Below are positions 52,995-63,319 of a stretch of 64,000 bases of DNA, in pieces. How positions within the stretch are numbered: the first letter of the stretch is position 1; each line of letters starts with the position of its first letter. A model generated the notes under the pieces. The model was not told where the DNA came from. It made no database searches and saw nothing but the letters and a program-made list of their open reading frames with translations. The translations under genes and the position numbers were made by a program. Source of the stretch: Athripsodes cinereus (Eukaryota; Arthropoda; Insecta; Trichoptera; Leptoceridae); contig OX388325.1 of NCBI GenBank assembly GCA_947579605.1, positions 9,295,572-9,359,571 of the forward strand, in the 5' to 3' direction.

Positions 52995-53220
52995 CTTAAT
53001 TCATCATGACATAACCAATCAGTCATCTTGATTGGAAAACCATGTTTACACAATGTAACATTGTGCAAAATTCAATCGGAAGAAGTGAGGAAGGCGTCTC
53101 AACGCTTACGAATTGGCTCTAGGCTGGCTTAAGTGATCACTTTCGGTGTCCATGGACAACGTTCACCGATTCTGCCATTCTCACTGTCACGATGGTCCAC
53201 CAATTGAGAAAAACTTTTTT
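52995..53220. repeat. MITE related to 43730-43990, internally rearranged
   Basis: Antisense relative to 43730: AACCAATCAG, CAATCGGAAGAAGTGAGGA, CGCTTACGAATTGGCTCTA and TTAAGTGATCACTTTCGGT. The terminal block ATTCTCACTGTCACGATGG, TCCACCAATTGAG is in the opposite orientation to that in 43730. It starts right at the piggyBac TTAA. Confidence 0.65.
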
Positions 53221-53679
53221 CAAACCATAGAAACAAAACAAGACAGTGTTGACCCAAGGTAGTGAAATAGTGTATTTTTATGAATGGGGTATGACGTGCA
53301 ATACTTACGATAAGTGTGAGTGAAACAGAATATTAATGTTATGGAGTGAAAAAGCAAATGTCTATTGTGTTGACATTCGTTTTGGAACCTGACTATGTTG
53401 ATGTTCTTTTGGAAACTGGATTTTATTTTGTTGTGTATTTCGCTTATTGATTTTATGGTAGAGTTTTATGTGTTCTATGAAATGTCCATTATGTTTTTTT
53501 TTATAATAATTTTCTCAAAGGTGATGTGTCATGATGACAGATGACAAAGTCATGTGATGATGAAATAAATAAATAAATAAATAATGCAAATATAAACACA
53601 GATGAAATGTGATGTCATTATTCATAGATAGTAGTAGTGATGTTTGTGTTGAATATTATCTTCAAAATATCACCCTGCA
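53221..53679. other. No gene seen
   Basis: AT-rich DNA with an (AATA)n run at 53562-53583. Confidence 0.35.
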
Positions 53680-54130
53680 CTGAGACCATAACAGCTTTTG
53701 ATGAAGGATATCTCAGCAGGAAAAAAGAAACAAAGCTAATTCAAAAAAAAAAAGAATGAGAGAAAAAGTCACAAAGGGGGCATCATAAAAAGAAACTACA
53801 GAATCAAAGGTGAGAGTCTCTATCCTGGCGATAAAGTCACTGTATATTATGTTGAAAACATCAACATAAATATTCAAATCATTAAATAATTTTATAGCCT
53901 TGCCGATAGGTAATTTGGGATTATGTTTCTTCTGCTATCCGCTAGGTATACAAGCATATCATGCTGTCGAGAACGATTGTGCGATATTGGGACGTAGATA
54001 TAATAAATTGGATTCGCTCAATATAATTGGATTATTTATGAACGCATTTAAGAGTTTGAAAAAAAAATTCTCGCACAAAATACGTCGTGACGATGCATCA
54101 ACGTATCATACCCCAGACATACCAGTATGA
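53680..54130 (+). repeat. Dispersed repeat of unknown origin (copy 2)
   Basis: Collinear with the reverse complement of 27610-27960. A 76-codon frame (53900-54130, MPIGNLGLCFFCYPLG start) runs beyond the shared part, but the homologous stretch at 27600 has different frames, so coding is not supported. Confidence 0.55.
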
Positions 54131-54244
54131 AAGCAGATGGGAAAAAATAAGGATAGTACCCAAATGTGTAGAAGTATGTACATTATTCTGTGTAAAAGTA
54201 CAACATGTCAAGAGTGTCTAAGAGAAAATGCATATACTAGTGCG

Positions 54245-54480
54245 AATATACGGCACATCACTTCTTCTTAAAGTGTCATGTAAGGTCACCCCGACGTCGG
54301 TTATCACCCTGACGAAGACTTCTCTGTCCTGTGCTAGCTGGAACAGCTCTCCTACCTTTTAGATTCCGGTCTGTTCTTTGATATTTCTTAGCCAGGACAT
54401 TTGTCCCCTTTCCACACCGCGACTACCCTCAATTTTCCCTTCAAGATGAGTTGGAGCAAACCATATTTCTCATTCGGAGT
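54245..54480 (-). pseudogene. RTE-B 3' fragment
   Basis: Antisense TGTCATGTAAGGTCACCCCG, ACGTCGGTTATCACCC, TTAGCCAGGACATTTG and CCTTCAAGATGAGTTGGAGC correspond to the end of the frame at 55625-56295, with small indels. Confidence 0.8.
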
Positions 54481-54507
54481 ACGTGTTCCAAATACGGTAT
54501 TATATAA

Positions 54508-55552
54508 ATGATCATCAAATAATATTTTTGATCCTAGTCACCGACCATCAGAAAAATAAAACGATAATCAAAAAAGTAAAATTAACACCAAAACAATAGA
54601 CCACCAAATATTTCATATTCCGATCATCAAAATATAAAATAAATATCATCAAATAAATGAAACTAACATCAAAATTATTACCTACAAATATTAAATTCCG
54701 ATCTTCAAAATATTTCGGTATGACCACCAAAAAATACATTTGACCATAAAATAAATAGATTGACTGCCAAAATAGTAGGTTGATCGCCAAATTTGTAATT
54801 ATAATAACAAAAATCGTTCATAATATTTAAGTAAATTCATTAGAATGTCTCTTTCTTCACTATCGTGATTTTTTTAAGAATGCTTAAAATGACATGAACC
54901 TTTTTATTATTTCACTATTCACGACTACAATAATAATATTTGAATACTCAACCCCGTTGCAGATGCACTACTATCGGAACTATGATACTTGAGCGGCACC
55001 ACCCGTAGTCGAGTATTTTTTCCATAAAAAAAAGTAATGCGTACGAAACTGTAGGAAATTTATATTGGTACTAGATTTTATTTTTGCCGGTTTTATTTCG
55101 AATATAAATTGGCTCCACCCGTTGTGGAGTATTTTTTTTTCTATAGAAAAAGTAATATGTACAAAACTGTAAGAAATTTATATTGGAATCAGCTGGGTTA
55201 CTCTTGACAAAACTAAACACGATCTTAATCTAGTCTTGATCTTGATCATACGACGCACGAAGGGACTATGGTCGAAAACACCGCTCTACTGCTAACGCGC
55301 GATCAGTTTGCGTGTATTTTTGGCCAATAGTCACTTCGTGCGTCGTATGATTAAGATCAAGACTAGATTAAGATCGTGTTTAGTTTTGTCAAGAGTAGCC
55401 CTGCAGATTTTATTTTTGCCGGCAAATGTCTTATTGTTTTGGATTTAATTTAGAAATATTTGAGGATCACGATTTGATGATCAATCTACTATTTTGGCAA
55501 TCATATTGAATTATTTGGTGACGATTTTGCTATATTTTTGATGATCACTTAA
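54508..55552. repeat. AT-rich element with ATCATCAAA subrepeats
   Basis: Ends GATCATCAAATAATATTTTT and ATATTTTTGATGATCAC are inverted. The left 300 bp is a degenerate array of GA(T/C)CATCAAAAT-like words. The middle has a two-copy direct repeat (GTCGAGTATTTTTTCC / GTGGAGTATTTTTTTT, each followed by GAAATTTATATTGG). A CWG-type MITE (55193-55403) sits in the second unit. Confidence 0.5.
55193..55403. repeat. CWG-type MITE (211 bp), CAG duplication
   Basis: Ends CTGGGTTACTCTTGACAAAA and its near complement TTTTGTCAAGAGTAGCCCTG, flanked by CAG (55190-55192, 55404-55406). Removing it restores TTGGAATCAGATTTTATTTT, matching the other direct repeat unit (TTGGTACTAGATTTTATTTT). Inner arms contain ATCATACGACGCACGAAG. 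Confidence 0.85.
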
Positions 55553-55624
55553 ATACAAGCCTTCCAAATATACCATGTTCCTCATCTTCATACTGGAAAA
55601 CATCTCTCTTTCCGTTTAATAAAT

Positions 55625-56295
55625 GGTTGTTTATTAGATTCTTTTCAGCCGACAACCACATAATGATGCCATGCTACAGCTTAATGGAAAACCAATAGAG
55701 CATGTACACAGCTTCAAGTACCTCGGTAGTGTGATAACAGAACACATAGACCCCGAAAAAGAGGTGAAATGCAGAATAGAGATTGCGAGAGCTGCATTCA
55801 ATAATATGCGACCTTTCTTCAGTAACGATAACATTAATCTAAAACTACGACAGAGAATGGTCAAGTGTTACATTTGGTCCATTTTGCTGTACGGAGTAGA
55901 GACTTGGACCCTCAAAGCGAACACAATGAACCGAATAGAGGCATTTGAGATGTGGCTTCATCGCAGAATGTTGCGCATCCCATGGACTGATTTGGTTACC
56001 AATAATGAGGTGTTGCGGAGGGCTAGAACAGATAGAGAGTTGTTATCCAACATAAAGATGAGGAAGATGGCATATTTGGGACACGTACTTCGAAATGAGA
56101 AATATAGTTTGCTCCAACTCATTTTGAAAGGAAAAATTGAGGGTAGTCGTGGTGTGGGAAGGCGGCAGATGTCCTGGCTGAGAAACATCCGAGAGTGGAC
56201 CGGAGTTCGGAGGGTGGAGGAGTTGTTCCGGCTGGCACAGGACAGAGAGGCCTACGCCAGGGTGATAGCCGACGTCGGGGGGACCTGACATGGCA
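55625..56295 (+). pseudogene. RTE-B RT C-terminal fragment (longest copy)
   Basis: Open for 205 codons (55671-56288): MLQLNGKPIEHVHSFKYLGS, IWSILLYGVETWTLKANTMN, RIEAFEMWLHRRMLRIPWTD, MAYLGHVLRNEKYSLLQLIL, MSWLRNIREW, ending ADVGGT. It covers the thumb-to-tail region after the catalytic core, which is missing. The 3' tail GACATGGCACTTTGAGAAG is shared with 19298 and 54245. Being uninterrupted, it is probably a recent 5'-truncated insertion, but no target duplication was identified. Confidence 0.85.
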
Positions 56296-57242
56296 CTTTG
56301 AGAAGAAGAAGATTAGATTCTTAGATTCTCATACTTATATTGCCTATCATGTTTTTGTCTATATTACTTGTACATGAGTCATTGTAATAAAAGGCTTTTA
56401 TGCCGTTGAATGTATAAATAAATAAATAAACATATCTTTTTTATTCATTTGCGTCAAAATTTCGCCGTTTTTATTTTGTATAAAAAATTACTTTTCTTTT
56501 GAGTGCTTGAGGGTGCTCTTTAACAAATTTCACCATGAAAACAATATCTGCGCTTGTCTAGGTGTATAAAATGATAATATTGCAGTATTATGTTATAACA
56601 CATTTAATGAGTTCGTAATATTACATCATATTTCAAGATATTGTATACCTTATATCCACTCAAATTACCTAATGCATAATATTATTATAACATATAATAT
56701 GTGATGTTATTATTGTTGTTGTGTATTGTGTTTGTTATGTGTCCCACTTAGATATGAGCTAATTATATTATATTATATTTATTTTTATTGTTATTATAAT
56801 AATATTGTTAAGAAATTGATTTTATCACTGTTTAATTTTTCACACTTCTTCTTCAACAAAGGTTCATAATATGCTCATGAAGCGTAGGTATTTAATTATA
56901 AATTTATTATAATTGTTTTAATTGGTATCAAAGTCGGGTCTTATTAAATTTGCGACGTACAGGTAAATATATACGATTTATTTTTATTTGAAAAAGAAAT
57001 ATTTATTTATTTAAAGGAAATATATGAAAAAGAAAGATTTCATTAATGTCTTAATTTAAGCGATTTTTAATTACATATTATAAACTTGATTCCAATTTCT
57101 ATTTTGTAATTTTCATGATATTTGTCTTGTTTTTTGTTTACTAGCAACGTAATCGTCATACGTTTTGGTAATTTGTGGTACCTTGATTGGTTTGTTTATT
57201 GTTGAGACTAATTGTAATGTTGATATTTATTAAGTTAAACTG
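56296..57242. other. No gene seen
   Basis: AT-rich DNA with no supportable frame or repeat. Confidence 0.35.
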
Positions 57243-57445
57243 TAGGGTTACTCTTGACAAAATCTAAATACGATCTTAATCTTGATCATACGATGCACGA
57301 AGTGACTATTGGTCAAAAATACGTGCATACCAAACTCTCAGTATCGGTAACGCGGTATTTTTTACCATAGCCCCTTCGCACGTCGTATGATAAAGATCAA
57401 GACTAGATTTAAGATCGTTTTAAGATTGTTTCAAGAGTAGCCCTA
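57243..57445. repeat. CWG-type MITE (203 bp), CTG duplication
   Basis: Ends TAGGGTTACTCTTGACAAAA and CAAGAGTAGCCCTA, flanked by CTG (57240-57242, 57446-57448). Same inner arms as 55193. Confidence 0.85.
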
Positions 57446-57544
57446 CTGTTTGTGTCCTTAAGACAATAAATAAATAAATTTAGTGCCTAAAACTTTGCAT
57501 ACGACCATATAGATAAGTTCTTGTAACTATAATGTAATCTATGT

Positions 57545-57720
57545 TATGAATTTTTTGACACAATTGGATGTCGGGAACTGGATTTTACTTACTAGAAGTG
57601 TAGATGTCAAACATATTTTGATTTGATTGACAAACAAACAAACAACATACCTACCTAGTTAATACCTATTCAAATAGGTTGACTATGGATAAGTGTGATC
57701 AATTGGAATGATTAATTTGG
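57545..57720. repeat. Dispersed repeat, family W (segment inverted)
   Basis: 57545-57620 matches 1932-2015 directly. 57640-57735 (ACAACATACCTACCTAGTTA, CTATTCAAATAGGTTGACTA) matches the complement of 2012-2100. A TTTGATTGACAAACAAACAA spacer lies at the switch. Confidence 0.75.
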
Positions 57721-57804
57721 AGTAGTTCAAAATATATATTTCATATAATGTAATCCTTTTTTATTCTTAGATACTAATTTATTGATTACTGTTATTATTT
57801 TCAG

Positions 57805-57921
57805 TGGATGATGCCAGTGGACGCTACACAACTGGCTACTATTGGGGCAATGGTTATTGGTCTGGGTCAGCTGTATTCTGTGATCATATTGCTGCTTCAG
57901 TGGATGAAGAGAATATCGCAA
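57805..57921 (+). CDS. Putative host exon, NRF-domain (nose resistant to fluoxetine-like)
   Basis: 117-bp candidate exon. It is preceded by a pyrimidine-rich acceptor (TTATTATTTTCAG, AG at 57803-57804) and followed by a donor (GTAAGA at 57922). In the frame with one base from the previous exon it encodes DDASGRYTTGYYWGNGYW, SGSAVFCDHIAASVDEENIA. DASG(K/R)...G...GNxYWxGS...C is characteristic of the extracellular NRF domain that precedes the acyltransferase-3 membrane domain in NRF-6-like proteins of insects and worms. Both ends are phase 1. Another frame is open too (hydrophobic, MMPVDATQL...), so the reading is not certain. No other exon of the gene was recognised. Confidence 0.6.
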
Positions 57922-57999
57922 GTAAGATGATCTTTATTTTTTTATTGTATGTGCCATTCTGGACAGTTTTTTTTTTTCAAATTTTAGGCATCTAAATGT

Positions 58000-58114
58000 T
58001 TATCGATTTTACAATCACGGCATATCCCACATGTAAATTAGTCGGCAGAATAAATGTATATAATGAACATGTAAATTAATCTATCTGCGCGAACTTAAGT
58101 AAATTCAGAATGGA
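58000..58114 (+). repeat. Short dispersed repeat, family Z (5' part)
   Basis: ACAATCACGGCATATCCCAC, TAATGAACATGTAAATTAAT and AAATTCAGAATGGA. It continues at 58508-58560 after a retroelement insertion. Confidence 0.75.
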
Positions 58115-58493
58115 CACATGTAGATCCATGGTGCACATGTGGGACAGGAGCTCAATATGCGGAACATATCCTTTGGGAATGTCCTTTGATGATGGATGCA
58201 AAAGAGGAAATGATTCTGGGAATGACTGTTGACACTCCTCGACCTATCTGGTTTGGGGAAGTGTTTTTAAATACCACAAACGTTTCACACTTTAAGGCAT
58301 TCGTGGATGTGTGGGTCTCAAGATAGGATCTGCTACGTCAGCCGGGTCCCCCGCACACTGAAGGGTCGGAGAATCCAACATTGGCATAGTGGTACTAGAC
58401 TAGAGAGAGTTGAAATATAAATAAATTGTCACCTAAACGGATAAATAGGAGTCCTTGGACTCCTGAAATTCCGACAAATAAAGTTATTTCAAC
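58115..58493 (+). mobile_element. 5'-truncated Jockey/R1-type insertion
   Basis: Flanked by the 14-bp duplication AAATTCAGAATGGA (58101-58114, 58494-58507). It encodes WCTCGTGAQYAEHILWECPL, then MMDAKEEMILGMTVDTPRPI and FGEVFLNTTN to the stop at 58324-58326. The C-x-CG...EHI-x-WECP motif is the C-terminal zinc-binding tail of Jockey/R1-type reverse transcriptases. About 165 bp of 3' UTR follows, with a GGAGTCCTTGGACTCC hairpin. It is the uninterrupted relative of the repeat split by the BEL element. Confidence 0.85.
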
Positions 58494-58507
58494 AAATTCA
58501 GAATGGA

Positions 58508-58560
58508 TTGCATATCACCACTAAATTAAAGATGTTTTATGCCTTATTGGTGATGTTTTA
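58508..58560 (+). repeat. Short dispersed repeat, family Z (3' part)
   Basis: TTGCATATCACCACTAAATT, AAAGATGTTTTATG continues the repeat after the insertion. Confidence 0.65.
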
Positions 58561-58914
58561 TGAATGTCTGCCTTCAACAGTCATTCGGAAGACATTGCAT
58601 TCTAGCGCTATACTCTCTGTGCATTGCATTGTATAACTGATATTTTTACAATAATTTGTATTGATTTGAAATATTGTAAAGTGAAAAACAAAGAGGATAA
58701 ACGAGAAAAAGTGAGAGAACTATTGTTTGTTGGAGACTCCGCGAGACACGATAATATTTATACCTATAAGTATACAACCAATAACTCATTTTTGTAAATA
58801 TACAGATTCAGTAGTTGATTTTCCTTATACCCTTCATTTATTGAAATTGTATAAAATGTTTTTGGGTGATCATATGGTTTAAATGTATAGAACAACTTTG
58901 AATGAATTTTTTTA

Positions 58915-58975
58915 ACTATTGACACAATTGGATGACGGAGACTGAATTTACTTACTTGGAAGTGTAGATGTCATT
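58915..58975 (+). repeat. Family W fragment
   Basis: GACACAATTGGATGACGG, AAGTGTAGATGTCATT; third copy of the 1930 repeat. Confidence 0.6.
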
Positions 58976-59000
58976 CTCTCTTTCATTTTTAAACTTGGAA

Positions 59001-59345
59001 TTGATTGGAATGATTAACGATTTCAGGAGTGCACTGAGTGTTTCTGGTCGTTTCTGGAAGTGAATTGATTGGAAAGTTTAACGATTTCAGGAGTGAACTG
59101 AGTGTTTCTGGTAATTTCTGGAGTTGAATTCATTGGAAAGTTTAAAGATTTCAGGAGTGAACTGAGTGTTTCTGCTCATTTTTGGAGTTGAATTCATTAG
59201 AAAGTTTAAAGATTTCAGGAGTGAACTGAGTGTTTCTGCTCATTTTTGGAGTTGAATTGATTGGAAAGATTAACGATCCCAGGAGTGAACTGAATTTTTC
59301 GTATCATTTTCGGAGTTGTATTGATTGAAAAGATTAACGAATTTA
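59001..59345 (+). repeat. Minisatellite, 64-bp unit, about 5.4 copies
   Basis: Units begin TTGATTGGAA / TTCATTGGAA at 59001, 59065, 59129, 59193, 59256 and 59321. They share GATTTCAGGAGTGAACTGAG, TGTTTCTG and TTTGGAGTTGAA. Outer units diverge most, as usual for tandem arrays. Confidence 0.93.
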
Positions 59346-59740
59346 AGATTGGAACGATTACTCTAGAGTAGTATAAAATCAAAAACATGAACATTTCTAT
59401 TCTAATGAATTTAAATTACTGTTATTTCTTAATAAAAAGTTTTATAAACCCTGTACCTATTTGAAAAAAAAACGCGATAAAACATGATAATAAAATTAAA
59501 CGCCTAATTTTCAAGGATTTCCATAAACAAGTATGTTCAAGTCATTGTACTTGAGTCAGAATTTAAACAAGTGTTAATTTTTTTTAATAAAAACTCAACA
59601 CATGTTAGTATTGAACAGTGCCCCTTAAACAGAGGTGCGGAAAAATATTTCCGTGAGATATTAATTTTAATCATTTATTTTTATAGTTCCATATTTGAAT
59701 TCGTGAAAACCATAAGGGTTTATTGAAGTATTTTTTTCGA
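59346..59740. other. No gene seen
   Basis: AT-rich DNA with no recognised feature. Confidence 0.35.
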
Positions 59741-59910
59741 TTTCATTGACTGAAGATACTTGTTGGAAGTCCATTGCTCTCGACTTAATGAAAATTTACT
59801 TTTTTCTGATCGCCTGATGATGGAGTCGAGAGTCCCCGAATGATGTAATTGAAATAATAAAGTCACTTGAAAGATAATTAAATAGGTACCTATTGTGTTT
59901 TTTCAATTTA
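59741..59910 (+). repeat. Penelope-like terminal fragment with CTGATGAT motif
   Basis: ATCGCCTGATGATGGAGTCG, AGAGTCCCCGAA, AATAATAAAGTCACTTG and CTATTGTGTTTTTTCAAT are collinear with the minus-strand sequence at 16605-16690. The stem here is imperfect (GGAGTC/GTCCCC). Confidence 0.5.
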
Positions 59911-61394
59911 TCTTACTGAAATATGTTTAGAAATTATAGAATTTTAATGTATGAACTGAATATTTTTGTGTTTTGTGGATTATTTATATTCTTAATTTAA
60001 ATAAAATCAAAATGGGTGGCATTAAAAATCATCTTTTTTCTATTTTTAAGAACAAATAGCAACTTAATATTGAAATGTGCACATAAATACATATTAAAAA
60101 CATCACTGTATTGTCTACAATTGTTAGAGTCAGTGGACTCATTGCATGTAATAAGCGAGTATGTTGTCCCTTATTCCGTATCAATCAGAATTAAAAAAAA
60201 TTATGAGGGTGCGAGAAATAATGAATTATTAATTATTCTAAGTAGTAAATAAAAGTAATAAAAGCATACATTTACGAAAAAAGTGATTTCTTCCAACCTA
60301 CCCGAAGAAAATACAAATAAAAAATAAACACTAAACATCTAAAAAATATATAAAATTAAACTGGAAACACAATATAAAACATAAATATTATGTTAAATCT
60401 AATAATTATGAAATATACAGAAATATAAATAAATATATTTACATTTTATTTATATTTACGTAAATATACAGAACTAGCAGGAGAAATAAAAAAATATTTG
60501 GCATTCTAGGTCCGTTTATATAATACCTTTAGTCATGTCAGCTACAGGGTAACTCCGAAATCTTTAATAAATAATTTACAAAAATTAGATTTACCGGTTA
60601 ATTTGTACATTAAAATTCAAAAATCTATTATAATAAACACTTGTAATATTGTAAAAAAGTTTTTGAACACAGATATTTCAGGCACAATGCTGGTATTTTG
60701 ATCCCGCGTTTTGAGCCTAATCCTTTGATATCCTGTATATCTGGATAGGTGAATTTTTCCCGGCATTAGACTGTTAAGTTTTTGTGTGACCATGACTGAT
60801 CATATGGAGACTTATCTGGTTGTATAATGCTGAGAAGTGTGGATGGCAATTCTGCCGCCGCGTAAAAAAAAAATGGTAAAAGAGATGATATTATATATTT
60901 CCATATTGAAGGGGGTGTATGTAGATCGGTATAAAGTTTTAGAACCATTGATTTAGAACTTGACTTCAATTATTCAAATAATAAAATGAATGAATGAAAG
61001 ACAGACGAGCAGGTGTTTCTTCCGCGATAGAGATAAATAGCGTTGATGACATTCAAATTGGGAGGCAGCAAAGAAAAGTTAAACACGGGTCGAACACATT
61101 AAATATATTATATTATTTTTATTCAATTCGTAGAATCTCCGGAATATAAAAATCCGCCACTCTTTTCTGTAAGTTTTTCAGTATCCTAAGGTATTTATAA
61201 AATTTATCTGTTAAGTAATATATTCTTAATATCTTCACTCACGCGGTTGTAAAAATACATTAAAATGATAAAACTTCATTTTACATTACTTTGGATGATC
61301 CTTCAAATTGGTAAGGTGTGAATATGTGTTCCATCCTTAGTGATAACATAATCTTAAAGAAAGGTTCTATCACTGAAACAACAATAAACTAGCA
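59911..61394. other. No gene seen; weak TIR pair
   Basis: AT-rich DNA. ACAGGGTAACTCCGAAATC at 60545 and GATATCCTGTATATC at 60727 hint at a small decayed element. The 78-codon frame at 60016-60252 has no recognisable family. Confidence 0.35.
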
Positions 61395-61530
61395 TTTACT
61401 TATTCTTCTTCTTCTTCTCCTTGGGCAATTATTAGTCCCACTTGGTGGTGGGGTCTGCCTTTCTTGTTTGGTTACGCCACTTGGTTCTGTAGAGTGCGTC
61501 CTCATGGGAAACATCGCAGTTCCGCAGGTA

Positions 61531-61711
61531 TTTTTTTTTTTAATAGAAAGATATATCTGGATTTTATTTTAAACCCAAATACAACCTTATGCACCTTTCA
61601 CACTAAGCTAAAAGCTTGTGTCGTGAAAGGGGAGTTTGCCGGCACCTGGGATCGAACCACAGACCCCTTGTTCCGGAGGCCGAGACTCTACCTCCAGGCT
61701 ACCGACGAACT
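61531..61711 (-). repeat. SINE-A, near full length
   Basis: Minus strand: GAGTTCGTCGGTAGCCTGG (box A region), TGTGGTTCGATCCCAGG (box B), GCCGGCAAACTCCCC, then TTAGTGTGAAAGGTGCATAA and an A-rich end. The 61395-61530 stretch to its left begins with a TTCTTC run and looks like a non-LTR 3' UTR. Confidence 0.83.
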
Positions 61712-61734
61712 CAATTGACTCACTACTTCACGCC

Positions 61735-61960
61735 ATCTGCGCTTTGGTCTTCCTCTTGGTCTTCAAGTAGCCTTTTTAGTTTTAGTATGTGCCACAGTTC
61801 ATGTCCTTCTTCAGTTGGTCCATATAAATGTCTCTTGCTCAGCTTCTACAATTTTTGCCCTAGGCCTTGCCCCCGCGATGGTGAAAAATAGGTCTGGATT
61901 GCTGATGTTGCGGCCAATCCAGTAAGCTCGTTGATGGCTGATTCTTTTAAGTCTGATTAA
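61735..61960 (-). pseudogene. RTE-D fragment
   Basis: Minus strand encodes LKRISHQRAYWIGRNISNPD, then a shifted MDQLKKDMNCG-like segment. Homologous to 62200-62400 but with indels. Confidence 0.7.
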
Positions 61961-62109
61961 CACGTCTGATGTTGAATGTAATATTTTATGAACAGTGTTC
62001 ATTGAACACCTTACTTCTACAGGATATTCAAAACTTGAACGAAATATTAATATTTATTTATTACTGGACAACGTGAGACGTGGACCATCAGCAAGAGTGA
62101 AAGCGGACG

Positions 62110-62475
62110 GTTGGCTGCCTTTGAGATGTGGTGCTACAGACGCATGCTTAAGATCCATTGATCGGAACACGTCGAAAACGCAGAAGTATTAACCAGGGTA
62201 GGCGAAAAAAGGCAACTTCTTAAGAGAATCGGCCAACAACGAGCTAACTGGATTGGCCACAACATCAGGCACCTAGGAATACTCATCGCCATCGCGGAGG
62301 GTAAGACCGAGGGGACAAATGGCAGAGGCCGACCAAGAGACGCGTATATGGACCAACTGAAGAGGGACATGAACTGTGGCTCATGCGTAGAGCTGAAAAG
62401 ACTGGCTGAGAACAGAGACGAATGGAGAAGAAAAACCAAACTCGTTGCAGACCAATCCAATGGATTGTAACTTAT
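62110..62475 (+). pseudogene. RTE-D RT C-terminal fragment (longest copy)
   Basis: With frame corrections it reads LAAFEMWCYRRMLKIH, LLKRIGQQRANWIGHNIRHL, EGKTEGTNGRGRPRDAYMDQ, LKRDMNCGSCVELKRLAENR, DEWRRKTKLVADQSNGL, stop. This is the standard RTE-type tail (AFEMWCYRRML ... IGH ... GRGRPR). At least one shift near 62150-62165 breaks it. Confidence 0.8.
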
Positions 62476-63068
62476 TATACCTATATATATACTGGACAAC
62501 ATTAAAATGTCGTTTACGAACTATAGCACCTCAAGGACACTATGCTTATCTATTATACTATGTGAAAACTTGTAAAAAAGTGGCGGAACTTTTCTATTCC
62601 TAGAAAATAACGGTTCAGCATAATAATTTTCGAAATTTTTAAATAGTATCATATAAATTTGTATCTTTGTTCATATTTATGTTTGTTTATCCATGTTTCC
62701 TTTATAGATTCCCGTGAATATTTAAATAATGTGTGAATAAACTTAATCATTGTAATTTATTAGAATGCTTTATTATTTATTGGTACCTTGCGTATTATTT
62801 CGATACTCTCCTATTAATCAATGGAGATGAACACAAACAAGTTTATTATAAAGTAGACAAATATTCAGACATTTACACCGAACACCTGGCTAAGGATATC
62901 TTCAATACTCGTATACCCACTTATGTACATACATTTATGAATGCTAATTTTATTACACTCGGTGAATATATTCTGTATAATCAGTTAATAAGTTAATATA
63001 TATCGAACGTCCAGTTCCGTAACCAAACAAGTCAAAACAAGTCGTGGTTAGATGAAAGAAATCACATA
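62476..63068. other. No gene seen
   Basis: AT-rich DNA. The 87-codon frame at 62733-62996 is not like any family I recognise. Confidence 0.35.
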
Positions 63069-63190
63069 TGGCCGGTTTCAATAATCTATCTATCCGCTAC
63101 TGTCGATTGAAATCTATTGTGTTCTATATTTTAATCATAGATTTTAATCGACAGTCACGGATAGAATAGATAGGTTATTGAAACCGGCCA
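63069..63190. repeat. 122-bp hairpin MITE
   Basis: Ends TGGCCGGTTTCAATAA and TTATTGAAACCGGCCA are perfect complements. Inner arms ATCTATCTATCCG and ACTGTCGATTGAAATCTA pair with imperfections around a short centre. Confidence 0.85.
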
Positions 63191-63319
63191 TTAATAGTGA
63201 TAATCTTATATTGTATTGCACTTAATTATATATTGTTTTGTCAACAATGTTGTATAATGATGATGTGCAAAAAGAATAAATAAATAAAATAATTTCGCCA
63301 CTACATATAACATAAAAAT

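Noticed and set aside
55671..56288. Host gene for a 205-residue protein
   Set aside because: The sequence is a typical RTE reverse-transcriptase tail with several relatives in this window.
57805..57921. Alternative reading WMMPVDATQL... as a transmembrane exon
   Set aside because: Hydrophobic and open, but the other frame matches the NRF pattern DASG...GNxYWxGS...C far better. Kept as a caveat.
59001..59345. CRISPR-like array
   Set aside because: Repeats are contiguous 64-bp units without unique spacers, in a eukaryotic setting.
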